A stretch of 64,000 bases of DNA from Parvularculaceae bacterium (GTDB lineage: Bacteria; Pseudomonadota; Alphaproteobacteria; Caulobacterales; Parvularculaceae). The notes beneath the pieces were generated by a model, which saw only the letters and a list, made by a program, of their open reading frames with translations, had not been told where the DNA came from and ran no database searches. Made by a program: the position numbers and the translations under genes. This document shows, one piece after another, positions 37,280 to 45,370 of the stretch. Numbering within the stretch: the first letter of the stretch is position 1; the number at the start of each line of letters is the position of its first letter. Location: NCBI GenBank assembly GCA_021776475.1, contig JAJFFV010000005.1:1116001-1180000 (forward strand), read 5' to 3'.

Positions 37280-37292
37280 GTGATATTATCAC
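37280..37292. promoter_or_regulatory. Candidate metal-regulator palindrome upstream of ZIP gene
   Basis: GTGATA-T-TATCAC is a perfect 13-base palindrome, 126 bases before the ZIP start. Its layout (6-1-6) is like the Zur box GTTATA-N-TATAAC with one symmetric change. It is compatible with Fur-family control of a metal importer. The assignment is by resemblance only. Confidence 0.45.
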
Positions 37293-37417
37293 ATTTAGGG
37301 TTGCGGGTGGTTGAGATTTAGGTATGGTTTCGAAAGCGGGATCGAGATCATCGAAATTGTTTAGTTGTGGTCGCCTGGCTAGGTTTGGGGAATGCCGTTC
37401 GCGGTGTCAGATAGAGT

Positions 37418-38200
37418 ATGTTAGGGACCACGTTCATCGAGTCCGACAATGCCGCGATTTTGGCGAGCCTCGTTGCTGCGTCAATCGCAACGCTCGGACT
37501 GATCGTGATGATCTTCAAGGAAAACCTTGCCGAGCGTTTTAGCCCGTATATCGCGTCATTGGCCGCTGGCCTGTTATTGGCAACGGCTGTTTTGCTGTTT
37601 GAAGAAGCACTGAATGCGGCTGCATATGCACCCTACCTTGTTATTATTGGTTACGTGTGTCTCTTTGCCCTGAATAATATTTCTGATACCGACAACACGA
37701 CCGGTCGTATTTTTATTCCGTTATTCGCGATTGGCCTTCATTCATTTGTTGATGGCATCGAATACGGCATCCTGTTCAATTTCGATATCAAGTCCGCGAT
37801 GATGGCATCAGGCGGGTTGATCCTGCATGAGTTTGCAGAAGCGGTCGTCCTGTACGTTTTGATGCGCAGGGCGAGGCTTGGGGTCTTTGTTTCGTTCGTT
37901 CTGTCATTTATTGGCGCGGCCGCTACAACTCCGCTCGGGGCCGTTGTCGCAACATCCTACCTTGAAGGTGCCCAACCGGAATATTTCGGCATGCTGCTCT
38001 CAGTCGCCATCGGTGCGCTATTGTATGTCGGTACAACCCACCTGATCGATCACATCAAGGATGCGCAGAGCCGGTCAGTTGCGATGTTGTGGTATATGAT
38101 CGGTATCCTGTTGACGTTTGGATTGGCCTTTTTCCAGCTCTCGACCACGGCCGGTCATGACCATCATATCACAAAGGCCTATGAAACCAGCCTTGAGTGA
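37418..38200 (+). CDS. ZIP family metal transporter
   Basis: A 260-residue inner-membrane ZIP transporter, which takes up divalent metals such as zinc. There are eight or so membrane helices. The metal-pathway residues lie in GLHSFVDGIEYG (helix 4) and ILHEFAEAVVLY (helix 5), the His and Glu positions characteristic of the family. The RBS is weak. The next gene, tetR-like, faces it; a palindrome upstream could be a metal-responsive operator. Confidence 0.85.
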   Translation: MLGTTFIESDNAAILASLVAASIATLGLIVMIFKENLAERFSPYIASLAAGLLLATAVLLFEEALNAAAYAPYLVIIGYVCLFALNNISDTDNTTGRIFIPLFAIGLHSFVDGIEYGILFNFDIKSAMMASGGLILHEFAEAVVLYVLMRRARLGVFVSFVLSFIGAAATTPLGAVVATSYLEGAQPEYFGMLLSVAIGALLYVGTTHLIDHIKDAQSRSVAMLWYMIGILLTFGLAFFQLSTTAGHDHHITKAYETSLE

Positions 38201-38216
38201 AGGGGCCCGCTGCGTC

Positions 38217-38861
38217 TCATGTCTCTGGCACCTGCAAGTAAGCAAACAGCATATCGGCGCATTCGTCGGCAAAAGTGTCGCCTTTGTACGGAAACAGGAG
38301 CGCCGGACTTTCGTTCGGATACAATCCCTTCTCGATAAAAATTGAATTCAGGACATAGGCAGCAAAGGCGCTGGTGCGTTTGCTATTCTTGCGAACAACC
38401 TGATCGGCGTAGTGGCTTATCAGCGCCTTCATGCCTTGTACCGCCGCTTTGTTATACTTGTCCCAATCACTCTCGGGAATGAGTTCAGGTTTCAGCCGGG
38501 CATAAAGATGAACTGCCCGCAGGAGATGCGCCTCGCGTGTCAAGAGGCGCCAGGCCTGCCGCATCATCTTCTGCAATGCTGAGCGCAAATCATCATCTTC
38601 ATCGATCTGGACAGCGCCTTCACCCGCCGCCCACTCCTCAAGCCGGTGTTCGTAGATCTCCATCACAACCGGGATCAGCGCATCCTTGTTTTCGAAACGG
38701 CGATAGACGGTACCCACGGCTACGCCGGCCCGTTGGGCGATATCAGCGACTGTCACCTGATCGAACGGCCTTTCGCGGAGGGCTGAATCGAGCGCCGTTA
38801 CAATTTTTTCTCGCGCGATCCGTGAGCGTTTTTGGTAGGCCGGTTTTTCGCCTTGACTCAT
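38217..38861 (-). CDS. TetR family regulator
   Basis: A 214-residue TetR-type regulator. The N-terminal HTH is readable: FDQVTVADIAQRAGVAVGTVYRRFENKDAL. The C-terminal half binds an unknown ligand. The ATG at 38861 is preferred; 38888 is only 8 bases after the predicted transcription start. It is divergent from the CPBP gene. A sigma70 promoter (TTGACT, 15 bases, TATAAT) lies at 38903-38929, and a 19-base repeat lies in each promoter. Confidence 0.88.
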   Translation of the reverse strand: MSQGEKPAYQKRSRIAREKIVTALDSALRERPFDQVTVADIAQRAGVAVGTVYRRFENKDALIPVVMEIYEHRLEEWAAGEGAVQIDEDDDLRSALQKMMRQAWRLLTREAHLLRAVHLYARLKPELIPESDWDKYNKAAVQGMKALISHYADQVVRKNSKRTSAFAAYVLNSIFIEKGLYPNESPALLFPYKGDTFADECADMLFAYLQVPET

Positions 38862-38890
38862 CCGGGTTGCTTTCTTATTTAGGAACATGA

Positions 38891-39000
38891 ATTCATATTC
38901 ATATTATAACAAGTCAGCCAGTCAGTCAACTTGTTGAACCGGATCGGCGCAAATTGGATCGGCATTAAAAAGTGAAGATGGATTCATGTTCATATTATAA
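38891..39000. repeat. Direct repeats in the tetR/CPBP divergent promoter
   Basis: ATTCATATTCATATTATAA (38891-38909) and ATTCATGTTCATATTATAA (38982-39000) match at 18 of 19 positions. One covers the tetR -10, the other lies just upstream of the CPBP start. They are the best candidates for the TetR-type operators. Confidence 0.65.
38903..38929 (-). promoter_or_regulatory. Sigma70-type promoter of the tetR gene
   Basis: On the minus strand, TTGACT (38929-38924) and a consensus TATAAT (38908-38903) are spaced by 15 bases. The spacing is short of the ideal 17, but the -10 is perfect. The predicted start is near 38896. Confidence 0.55.
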
Positions 39001-39017
39001 ACAATCAAGGAACAAGG

Positions 39018-39791
39018 ATGAAGACGATGCAAGAAAAAAACCACGATCAGGTCAGCGTGAAAATCTATAATTTGAGCTGGCTCGTCATCCCGCTGGGATT
39101 TTGTTTGCTGTACGAAGGGCTGTTCAATACATTCGCCCCAGCCTTCGCTGATGCAGATCTGGATTTGCTGCTGTATCAAGCCGCATTGCTGGTTGCCGTT
39201 GTAGGATTTGTGAGCCTTTTTCGAAAAACACGCGTCGCGGGCTGGCGGAAGCCAAATGGTCTGTCCTGGATCTTTGTTGCCGCGCCGTTATGGCTGGCGG
39301 TGATCAGCCCTCTTGGTCTGATCACAGGGGACAGCATTGCTAATCCGCCGCGAGTGTTCATTTGGATTATGATATCCCTGTTTGTTGCTATCAATGAAGA
39401 AACTATTTTCCGCGGCTTCATCCTGCGCGGCATGATGCGCAGTATGAACCCGATGACAGCGCTTGTTGCCTCGTCGATGGCGTTCGGCTTGCTCCATTTT
39501 CTCAACCTGTTTGCCGCTGGCGATCCGGTTTTCGTTGGGGCACAGATGGTATCGGCAGCAGGTGTCGGAGCTGTTGCGGCTGCCATGACGTTGAGATGCG
39601 GCAGTATTATACCGGCTGCTGTTTTGCACTTTCTCGTTGATGCAATCGGACTAACGGCAATTGGCGGCTTCGATGAGGCGATCCAATCACGCGAACTTGC
39701 CCCATCCCTCGTCGTTACGGGCCTGGTATTTTTTGTTTGGGGCATTTTCTGGTCATGGCGCGCGATCCGGGCCGGTAAAGTTAATCATTGA
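39018..39791 (+). CDS. CPBP intramembrane metalloprotease
   Basis: A 257-residue membrane protein of the CPBP (CAAX protease/Abi) family. The motif EExxxR is complete (Glu127, Glu128, Arg132 in NEETIFRG), followed by FGLLHFLN and HFLVDAIG, the metal/acid residues of the active site in neighbouring helices. SD AAGGAAC precedes the ATG. It is divergent from tetR, suggesting direct control. The substrate is unknown. Confidence 0.85.
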   Translation: MKTMQEKNHDQVSVKIYNLSWLVIPLGFCLLYEGLFNTFAPAFADADLDLLLYQAALLVAVVGFVSLFRKTRVAGWRKPNGLSWIFVAAPLWLAVISPLGLITGDSIANPPRVFIWIMISLFVAINEETIFRGFILRGMMRSMNPMTALVASSMAFGLLHFLNLFAAGDPVFVGAQMVSAAGVGAVAAAMTLRCGSIIPAAVLHFLVDAIGLTAIGGFDEAIQSRELAPSLVVTGLVFFVWGIFWSWRAIRAGKVNH

Positions 39792-39952
39792 ACAAAGCTG
39801 AAACGCGTTGCCGGCGCGCTGGCCGGCGCTCAAGGTGAGGTGTCCGGGATCAGTGTCTATTCTGTGAGAAGCCTGATCTTAAAGCAGCCTCGATTAGCAA
39901 GAGCCCGTCAAGGCGTCTCAAAGGTCAATGATATCTGACAATGGGAGAAGAT

Positions 39953-40006
39953 ATGAAAACTGGTGCCGCACAAGACATTGGACTATCTAACCAGCATGAA
40001 ACTTGA
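39953..40006 (+). CDS. 17-codon leader ORF overlapping queC start
   Basis: An ATG at 39953 with a very good SD (GGGAG at 39943-39947) opens a 17-codon frame that ends in TGA at 40004-40006, 11 bases into queC. It may be a translational leader that couples ribosomes to queC, since queC's own ATG lacks an SD. Alternatively, it is a misleading match and queC starts at the GTG at 39963. Confidence 0.35.
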   Translation: MKTGAAQDIGLSNQHET

Positions 40007-40706
40007 TCACAGCCATGCGCTGGTTCTTTTTTCCGGCGGCCAGGACTCAGCGACCTGTCTTGCCTGGGCGCTCACGACCTACGCGTGCGTGGAGACGGTT
40101 GGCTTCGATTATGGTCAGCGTCATCTTGTGGAAATGGAGGCGCGGCTCAATCTTCGCCATGCGTTGGAGGCGGCATTTCCTGATTGGGGCAAACGGCTCG
40201 GTGATGACCATCTACTCGATTTGTCGGTTCTGAGCGCATTAGGCTCAACCGCCATGACGGACGACGTTGAAATAAAGATGACTGACGCCGGTCTTCCAAG
40301 CACATTTGTACCTGGTCGTAACCTCGCTTTCCTGACCGCCGCCGCCGCACTCGCCTATCGCCGTAATATCGGTGTACTGATTGGCGGTATGTGCGAAACG
40401 GACTACTCTGGCTACCCGGATTGCCGCGACGAGACGCTCAAAGCGCAGCTACAGACCTTGCGTCTCGGCATGGACGCAGACTTCGGCCTGGAAACACCGC
40501 TGATGTTTCTAACCAAAGCTGAAAGCTGGTCGCTGGCTGAAAATCTCGGCGGCCAAAAGCTGATCGACCTCATTCTGGAACAAAGCCATACCTGCTATCT
40601 GGGCGCGCGCGATGCGCGGCATGAATGGGGTTACGGTTGCGGCACATGCCCTGCGTGTGACCTGCGTAAACAAGGATGGCAGGCATTCAAAGGCGGGAAG
40701 GCATGA
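39996..40706 (+). CDS. queC: 7-cyano-7-deazaguanine (preQ0) synthase QueC
   Basis: A 236-residue ATP-dependent enzyme that converts carboxydeazaguanine to preQ0 in queuosine synthesis. The ATP loop is [11 protein letters not shown]. The C-terminal zinc site has [22 protein letters not shown]. queE follows with a four-base overlap, then queD. The start may be GTG 39963 or ATG 39996; I use the ATG because it fits the family's N-terminus. Confidence 0.93.
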   Translation: MKLDHSHALVLFSGGQDSATCLAWALTTYACVETVGFDYGQRHLVEMEARLNLRHALEAAFPDWGKRLGDDHLLDLSVLSALGSTAMTDDVEIKMTDAGLPSTFVPGRNLAFLTAAAALAYRRNIGVLIGGMCETDYSGYPDCRDETLKAQLQTLRLGMDADFGLETPLMFLTKAESWSLAENLGGQKLIDLILEQSHTCYLGARDARHEWGYGCGTCPACDLRKQGWQAFKGGKA

Positions 40707-41353
40707 AAATATATTCCGTCAAGGAATTGTATTTCACCTTGCAAGGAGAGGGAGCTCATACGGGGCGCGCTGCTGTTTTTCTGCGCTTCGCCGGGTGCAA
40801 TCTGTGGTCAGGTCTTGAGCGGGATCGGGCTGACGCTGTCTGCAATTTCTGTGACACCGATTTTGTCGGTACTGACGGGCCGGGCGGAGGCAAATTTGAA
40901 AGTCCTGATGCTCTGGCATGTTCTATTCGTCAGTGCTGGGACGAGCATATCACCAGTGATGAACGCGCCCGGCCATACATTGTGTGCACCGGCGGCGAGC
41001 CGTTACTGCAGCTGACGCCGCCGCTGATTGATGCCTTTCATCGCGCAGGATTTGAAATCGCTGTCGAAACCAACGGCACGATCGCGGCGCCCGACGGGAT
41101 CGATTGGCTCTGTGTCAGCCCGAAATCAACGGCGCCCCTGAAACAGACCTCTGGCGATGAGCTAAAGCTTGTCTATCCGCAGGAAACCGCGCTGCCAGAG
41201 AAGTTTAACGATCTCGATTTTCGGCATTTTTTTCTGCAGCCACTGGACGGACCGGAGATTTCCCGGCATACAGCCGCGGCTATCGGGTATTGCAGGCGTC
41301 ATCCGCAATGGCGGCTCAGCTTGCAGACCCACAAGCTGACCGGTATCCCCTGA
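40703..41353 (+). CDS. queE: 7-carboxy-7-deazaguanine synthase QueE (radical SAM)
   Basis: A 216-residue radical SAM enzyme that makes the 7-deazaguanine ring from carboxytetrahydropterin. The iron-sulfur cysteines are C32, C47 and C50, the CX14CX2C variant found in some QueE proteins, in place of CX3CX2C. TGGEPLLQ is the SAM contact motif. It is translated coupled to queC (ATGA overlap). Confidence 0.93.
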   Translation: MKIYSVKELYFTLQGEGAHTGRAAVFLRFAGCNLWSGLERDRADAVCNFCDTDFVGTDGPGGGKFESPDALACSIRQCWDEHITSDERARPYIVCTGGEPLLQLTPPLIDAFHRAGFEIAVETNGTIAAPDGIDWLCVSPKSTAPLKQTSGDELKLVYPQETALPEKFNDLDFRHFFLQPLDGPEISRHTAAAIGYCRRHPQWRLSLQTHKLTGIP

Positions 41354-41381
41354 GATCTGCCGACAGAAGAGAACGACTAGA

Positions 41382-41738
41382 ATGCGTATTGTTAAGTCCG
41401 TCAATTTTGATGCTGCTCATTTCCTCGCAACAGAAGATGGTGCGCGGCCTTATGCGAGAATGCATGGCCACTCCTTTCGGCTCGATGTGGAGATCGCCGG
41501 TGAGCCCTCGACAAAAGGTTGGGTTGTCGATTTCGGCGATGTTGATGAGGCACTCGCCAGTATACGCGAGGACCTCGATCATCGCCTGCTGAACGAAGTT
41601 GAAGGCCTGGACGTCCCAACCCTTGAAAATATCTGCCAGTGGGTCGCTGCCCGGCTGCAGCCAAAATATCCGGGTCTGGTCAGGGTCACAGTTTCACGCC
41701 CCTCTAATGGAGAGGCCTGCCACTACGATCTCGCTTAA
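41382..41738 (+). CDS. queD: 6-carboxytetrahydropterin synthase-like QueD
   Basis: A 118-residue member of the COG0720 (PTPS/QueD) family, catalysing the first step from dihydroneopterin triphosphate towards queuosine. The zinc ligands are H13 (FDAAH), H28 and H30 (MHGHSF). The usual catalytic Cys four residues before the first HGH His is Tyr24 here. The C-terminal region has SRPSNGEAC, with a Cys near the end. The operon position after queC and queE supports QueD. Confidence 0.9.
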   Translation: MRIVKSVNFDAAHFLATEDGARPYARMHGHSFRLDVEIAGEPSTKGWVVDFGDVDEALASIREDLDHRLLNEVEGLDVPTLENICQWVAARLQPKYPGLVRVTVSRPSNGEACHYDLA

Positions 41739-42325
41739 CTGCCTGAGATCGCGGCCGCTAACTGTCGACCCCATCTCCTGAAGGCGTAGTCAGCATCACC
41801 CCAAAGGCTGGCGCGGCGGCTGTCATCTAGGTGTCCGTCATAGCTGTCGCTGAACGCCGCCAACTGCTTGTCGCCGCCTTTGAGGACGAATGTGGCGCTC
41901 GCCTTGCCAGTATACTCAGACTGGAAGCTGAGGCCGGGCTGGGCCTGATAATCAGCCTGCGTCGGACGGCTCGCTTCAAGATCGGTCAGGGTCGTGTAAA
42001 CGGTAATAACATTGCTGCCTGGTCCAGAGGCGATGGATTGGCGCCGGCCCAGTTCGCTGATCAACGCCCGCCGAAAGTCACCGGCTTTTTGGTTCACGTC
42101 GCGGGTGGAAATTGGCCGATCCGAGTTTCCAGGTAACCTGCTCGTGGGCCCTGATGCCCGCCTCATCAAGCCGTCGCTGATTTCAACGGGTGCAACATAA
42201 ACTGCCGTATAGGGAGAAAAATCAGCACTCGTCGAAAACTTGCCGCCGCCGGAACTGGCGCAGCTCGCTAAAGCGATACCGGTGCAAACGGCCATCACCA
42301 TAAGGGACGTCAGTCGGATGTTCAT
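41735..42325 (-). CDS. DUF3313-like lipoprotein
   Basis: A 196-residue protein with a signal peptide and lipobox (LASCAS, Cys22). The mature part begins YTAVYVAPVEI, the pattern that opens the DUF3313 family, and has one alpha/beta-looking domain with no catalytic motifs. It converges with queD, their ends overlapping by four bases. The role is unknown, probably in the envelope. Confidence 0.65.
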   Translation of the reverse strand: MNIRLTSLMVMAVCTGIALASCASSGGGKFSTSADFSPYTAVYVAPVEISDGLMRRASGPTSRLPGNSDRPISTRDVNQKAGDFRRALISELGRRQSIASGPGSNVITVYTTLTDLEASRPTQADYQAQPGLSFQSEYTGKASATFVLKGGDKQLAAFSDSYDGHLDDSRRASLWGDADYAFRRWGRQLAAAISGS

Positions 42326-42496
42326 GAGAAGCCTCCTCTAAAGACCACGAGGGGCTGGTCATCATGACAAGCCAGAAGCGCTCTTTATTGATCAGCGCAA
42401 CCCCGTGAATGTTAGAGACCTTAAGCGCGGGGTCAGGGGCTGGCAATCGGCCTGCTCATCACAAAACGCGGCGCGGCTTCAAGAAACCGGGGCTGG

Positions 42497-43042
42497 TTAG
42501 TTCAGGCGTTGCCGAACATCGCTGATTGCCTTTTCGACCAATGCGTTTTGGGCCTGGCCCTCGACGCGGTCTCGCACGATCTTTTCAGCCGCCGCAATAG
42601 CAAGATCAGCGGTTTTGTTGCGCACTTCCGCAATCGCCTGCGCTTCGGCGCGGGCAATTTTTTCCTCTGCGGCCTTGGCGCGCCGCTCCATCTGTTCCTC
42701 CAGCTTTGTGCGCATTTCTTCGTTCATGCGTTTGGCATCGCGCTTAGCCTGATCAATAATCGCTTTTGCCTCATCTTCTGCTTCGCGCTGGCGGCGCTGA
42801 TATTTGGCGAGCAGTTCCTGTGCTTCCTCACGCAAGGTACGGGCCTGATCAAGCTCGTCTGCAATTTCGATGCTGCGCTTGTCGAGCGCCGACCCGAGCA
42901 TCTTATGTGCACCCATCCGCCAGAAAAGAAAAACAACAATTAGGAACGGGATTAGCACCCAGGTAGCTGTGTCCAGTAAAAATGGTGTCGCCTCGCTGTG
43001 GGCGTCGTGGCCGGTTTCGGTTGTCGTTTCAGCAATCAACAT
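42497..43042 (-). CDS. atpF: ATP synthase F0 subunit b
   Basis: A 181-residue stator subunit. One N-terminal membrane helix (about residues 28-46, WVLIPFLIVVFLFW) is followed by a long, charged coiled coil ending in AISDVRQRLN. It follows atpF' (b') on the same strand, as in other alphaproteobacteria. It is the last gene of the F0 operon; the F1 genes are not present in this window. I see no clear terminator after it. Confidence 0.93.
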   Translation of the reverse strand: MLIAETTTETGHDAHSEATPFLLDTATWVLIPFLIVVFLFWRMGAHKMLGSALDKRSIEIADELDQARTLREEAQELLAKYQRRQREAEDEAKAIIDQAKRDAKRMNEEMRTKLEEQMERRAKAAEEKIARAEAQAIAEVRNKTADLAIAAAEKIVRDRVEGQAQNALVEKAISDVRQRLN

Positions 43043-43057
43043 TGGCTCGGCTCACTT

Positions 43058-43600
43058 CTAAGTTGCAGCGGCAATTGCGGCTGTCACCGCATCTTGTGTC
43101 GGTTTTTCGTCGATCAGGGCTTCGACCAGGGCCTGTGTTGTCTCAACAGCGGCTTCCTTGACCTTGGCGGTTGCCCTCACCTGCATCTCGGCAATGCTCG
43201 CTTCAGCCGCTTGAACGCGACCGCTCAACTTTGCGTCAGTCTCCGCCTGCATTGCGGCAATTTCTTTGTCCAGCATCGTCCGCGTTTCCGCAGCGATTGA
43301 CGAGGCTTTTGCCCGGGCATCGTTGAGCGCCTGAATATAAGTCTTCTCAGCGTCCTGTGCCTGCGCTTTCAATTCAGCGGCCTGATCATAATCGTCAGCG
43401 AGCCGGTTTCGGCGTTCTTCAATAATGCCTCCCAGCTTTTTCAGGAAGATCCGATCCATCGCCCAGTAAAGGCCCGCAAACAGGATAGCGAGCCAGAATA
43501 GTTGGCTGGCATAAGTCGATGTGTCCATCTGCGGCAGGCCACCACCGGAACTCTCGGCGGCCTCCGCACCTGATGCCAAAAACAGGAGTACTGGCGTCAT
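43058..43600 (-). CDS. atpG: ATP synthase F0 subunit b'
   Basis: A 180-residue b' subunit, the second stator helix seen in alphaproteobacteria and phototrophs. There is a membrane helix at about residues 31-49 (QLFWLAILFAGLYWAM), then a coiled coil starting KKLGGIIEERRNRLADD. The gene symbol for b' varies (atpG or atpF2). It lies between atpE and atpF. Confidence 0.92.
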   Translation of the reverse strand: MTPVLLFLASGAEAAESSGGGLPQMDTSTYASQLFWLAILFAGLYWAMDRIFLKKLGGIIEERRNRLADDYDQAAELKAQAQDAEKTYIQALNDARAKASSIAAETRTMLDKEIAAMQAETDAKLSGRVQAAEASIAEMQVRATAKVKEAAVETTQALVEALIDEKPTQDAVTAAIAAAT

Positions 43601-43637
43601 GCCAACTCCCCTTTCTCAAAAGTTAGAGGCTTAACCC

Positions 43638-43865
43638 TCAGACAACGTACAACAGGATCATCGCGATCACGAAGCCTAGCAGGCCCGTAAACTCTGTCAG
43701 TGCGAAGCCGATCAGCAGCGTTTGCTGGTTAGCAGCGGCAGCTGACGGATTGCGGAATGCACCTGAGAGGAAGTTACCGAAGATGATGCCGATGCCAACA
43801 CCAGCACCCGCCAAAGGAATGGCAGCGATACCGGCCCCGATCATTTTTGCAGCTTCTGCGTCCAT
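43638..43865 (-). CDS. atpE: ATP synthase F0 subunit c
   Basis: A 75-residue hairpin of two membrane helices that forms the rotor ring. The proton-carrying carboxylate is Glu58 in FALTEFTGL. The loop region GAFRNPSAA is typical. It is in the order atpI-atpB-atpE-atpG-atpF on the minus strand. Confidence 0.95.
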   Translation of the reverse strand: MDAEAAKMIGAGIAAIPLAGAGVGIGIIFGNFLSGAFRNPSAAAANQQTLLIGFALTEFTGLLGFVIAMILLYVV

Positions 43866-43945
43866 TTTATACTCCGTATAGTTTCAATGAGCCTTGGTTG
43901 ATCCCGGTCTCGCAGCTGGCTCTCGCGGCCGCGCGGGAAACTTTG

Positions 43946-44755
43946 TTAGTGATGTGCCTCGTTAACAGCATCGTTGAGATAGATACAACTTAACATCGCA
44001 AACACATAGGCTTGTAGGAATGCCACCAGAATTTCCAACATGAACACGCCAACGTTGCCGAGAAGCGGGATGATTGCGATTGCTTTGAACAGGCCATCTG
44101 CGGCCAGGAGGCCGACAACGAATCCCGCAAACAATTTCAAGATGAGATGGCCCGCCAGCATGTTGGCGAACAATCTGATCGACAATGAAATCGGTCGCGA
44201 CAGGAAGGACAGAACTTCAATGACGGTAATCAGCGGCAACAGCCAAAGCGGCACCGTCGGCACAAACATCTTTAGGAATCCGAAGCCCTGCTTGTAAAAA
44301 CCAGTGATGATCACAAGCAGGAATGTCACCATCGCCAGAGCAAAGGTCACAATGATATGGCTGGTTGGGGTAAATACATGCAGTGCGTGCGGTACGCCCG
44401 GGATTGTTGGTAACAGACCAAGCAGATTACACAGGAAAATGAACACAAAGAGCGTGAAGATATAGGGAAAGAACTTCATGCCTTCACCGCCGGTCGCATC
44501 ACGCAACATGTTGGCAATAAATTGATACAGCATCTCTGCCGCCGATTGCATTCTGCCTGGAACAAGCTGGGCTTTATTGGTAGCCGCAAACATAAAAGCA
44601 GAGGCGACAAGAACCGAGATCAGCATCCATAGCGACGCATTGGTGAATTCAAGATTGATGTTTTCCGTGCCGAACGGAAAAATCGAGACAATTTCAAACT
44701 GCTCCATCGGCCCGGCAAATGCCGTGGCAGCAAAAAGATGATCGACAGCGCTCAT
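43946..44755 (-). CDS. atpB: ATP synthase F0 subunit a
   Basis: A 269-residue stator subunit with about five to six membrane helices. The essential arginine is in SISLSIRLFANMLAGH, facing the c ring. The family N-terminus (NTSLWMLI-like NASLWMLISVL) is present. It is co-transcribed with atpI upstream and atpE downstream. Confidence 0.95.
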   Translation of the reverse strand: MSAVDHLFAATAFAGPMEQFEIVSIFPFGTENINLEFTNASLWMLISVLVASAFMFAATNKAQLVPGRMQSAAEMLYQFIANMLRDATGGEGMKFFPYIFTLFVFIFLCNLLGLLPTIPGVPHALHVFTPTSHIIVTFALAMVTFLLVIITGFYKQGFGFLKMFVPTVPLWLLPLITVIEVLSFLSRPISLSIRLFANMLAGHLILKLFAGFVVGLLAADGLFKAIAIIPLLGNVGVFMLEILVAFLQAYVFAMLSCIYLNDAVNEAHH

Positions 44756-44790
44756 TTCAACCCCAGTTATTGCCCGATGAGATCAGGCCC

Positions 44791-45120
44791 TTATTCTTCT
44801 TCGCCGCCTTCGGCAAGGCTGGCGTCTGTTTCGTTCATGGCCCGGTGGACATTCAAGATGCCCGCCGCGAATCCGAGAAATAGCCCGATGAGCATGAACA
44901 GCGGCAATGTGCCGATCAGCCTGTCGAGCCCATATCCCAATGCGCCTGCCAGCAACAATGCCGCCAGCAATTCCGAGGCGATCCGAATGCCCTTGCCAAG
45001 CGCCGTACTCTGATTAAGAGCTGCCCGCGCCTGCAATTGCTCTGCCACCGAGCCAGGCCGCGCTTTATCCAGCCGCTCGCCATACTCGTCAATGGAAGGC
45101 AAGTCATCCTTTTCAGGCAT
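44791..45120 (-). CDS. atpI: ATP synthase subunit I / AtpI
   Basis: A 109-residue, two-helix membrane protein with a soluble N-terminus, at the head of the F0 operon. The two segments are ELLAALLLAGALGYGLDRLIG and FMLIGLFLGFAAGILNV. AtpI assists c-ring assembly and magnesium handling in other bacteria. The ATG at 45120 is chosen; the frame to 45192 lies in the leader hairpin. Confidence 0.9.
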   Translation of the reverse strand: MPEKDDLPSIDEYGERLDKARPGSVAEQLQARAALNQSTALGKGIRIASELLAALLLAGALGYGLDRLIGTLPLFMLIGLFLGFAAGILNVHRAMNETDASLAEGGEEE

Positions 45121-45169
45121 TGTCGCCTCATGAGACCGCAAACAGAGAAACCCGTTTGCAGATGTGAAA

Positions 45170-45194
45170 ACGTGGAGGCACGTAACCTCCACGT
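45170..45194 (-). other. 5'-terminal hairpin on the atp operon mRNA
   Basis: ACGTGGAGG and CCTCCACGT pair perfectly (nine pairs) around a seven-base loop, followed by TTTT on the minus strand. With the promoter at 45208-45236, it would begin about seven bases after the transcription start. It could be an attenuator, or a stem protecting the 5' end. Confidence 0.65.
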
Positions 45195-45207
45195 CAAAAT
45201 CGCGCGG

Positions 45208-45236
45208 AACATAGCTACGCTGCCAGGCAAGGTCAA
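45208..45236 (-). promoter_or_regulatory. Sigma70-type promoter of the atp operon
   Basis: On the minus strand, TTGACC (45236-45231) and TATGTT (45213-45208) are spaced by 17 bases. The predicted start is near 45201, giving an 81-base leader to atpI that carries the hairpin. Confidence 0.6.
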
Positions 45237-45370
45237 GCTTTGTGACAACTATCTAACTTATTGAAACATATAGGGTTTTTCGGGGCATGTACAATTATTT
45301 CAGATCGGCCCTGTTGCACTGCATCATGACTGACCATAGGAACCGATTCGACAGCGTGTCTGCGCCCGGA

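Noticed and set aside
37280-37292. CRP/FNR site reading of the ZIP-upstream palindrome
   Set aside because: The centre spacing is five bases, not six for CRP, and FNR half-sites TTGAT/ATCAA are not present; a metal-regulator box fits better.
39800-39996. preQ1 riboswitch upstream of queC
   Set aside because: No match to the short preQ1-I aptamer core (CTA and ACCC-type elements) was seen; only a leader ORF.
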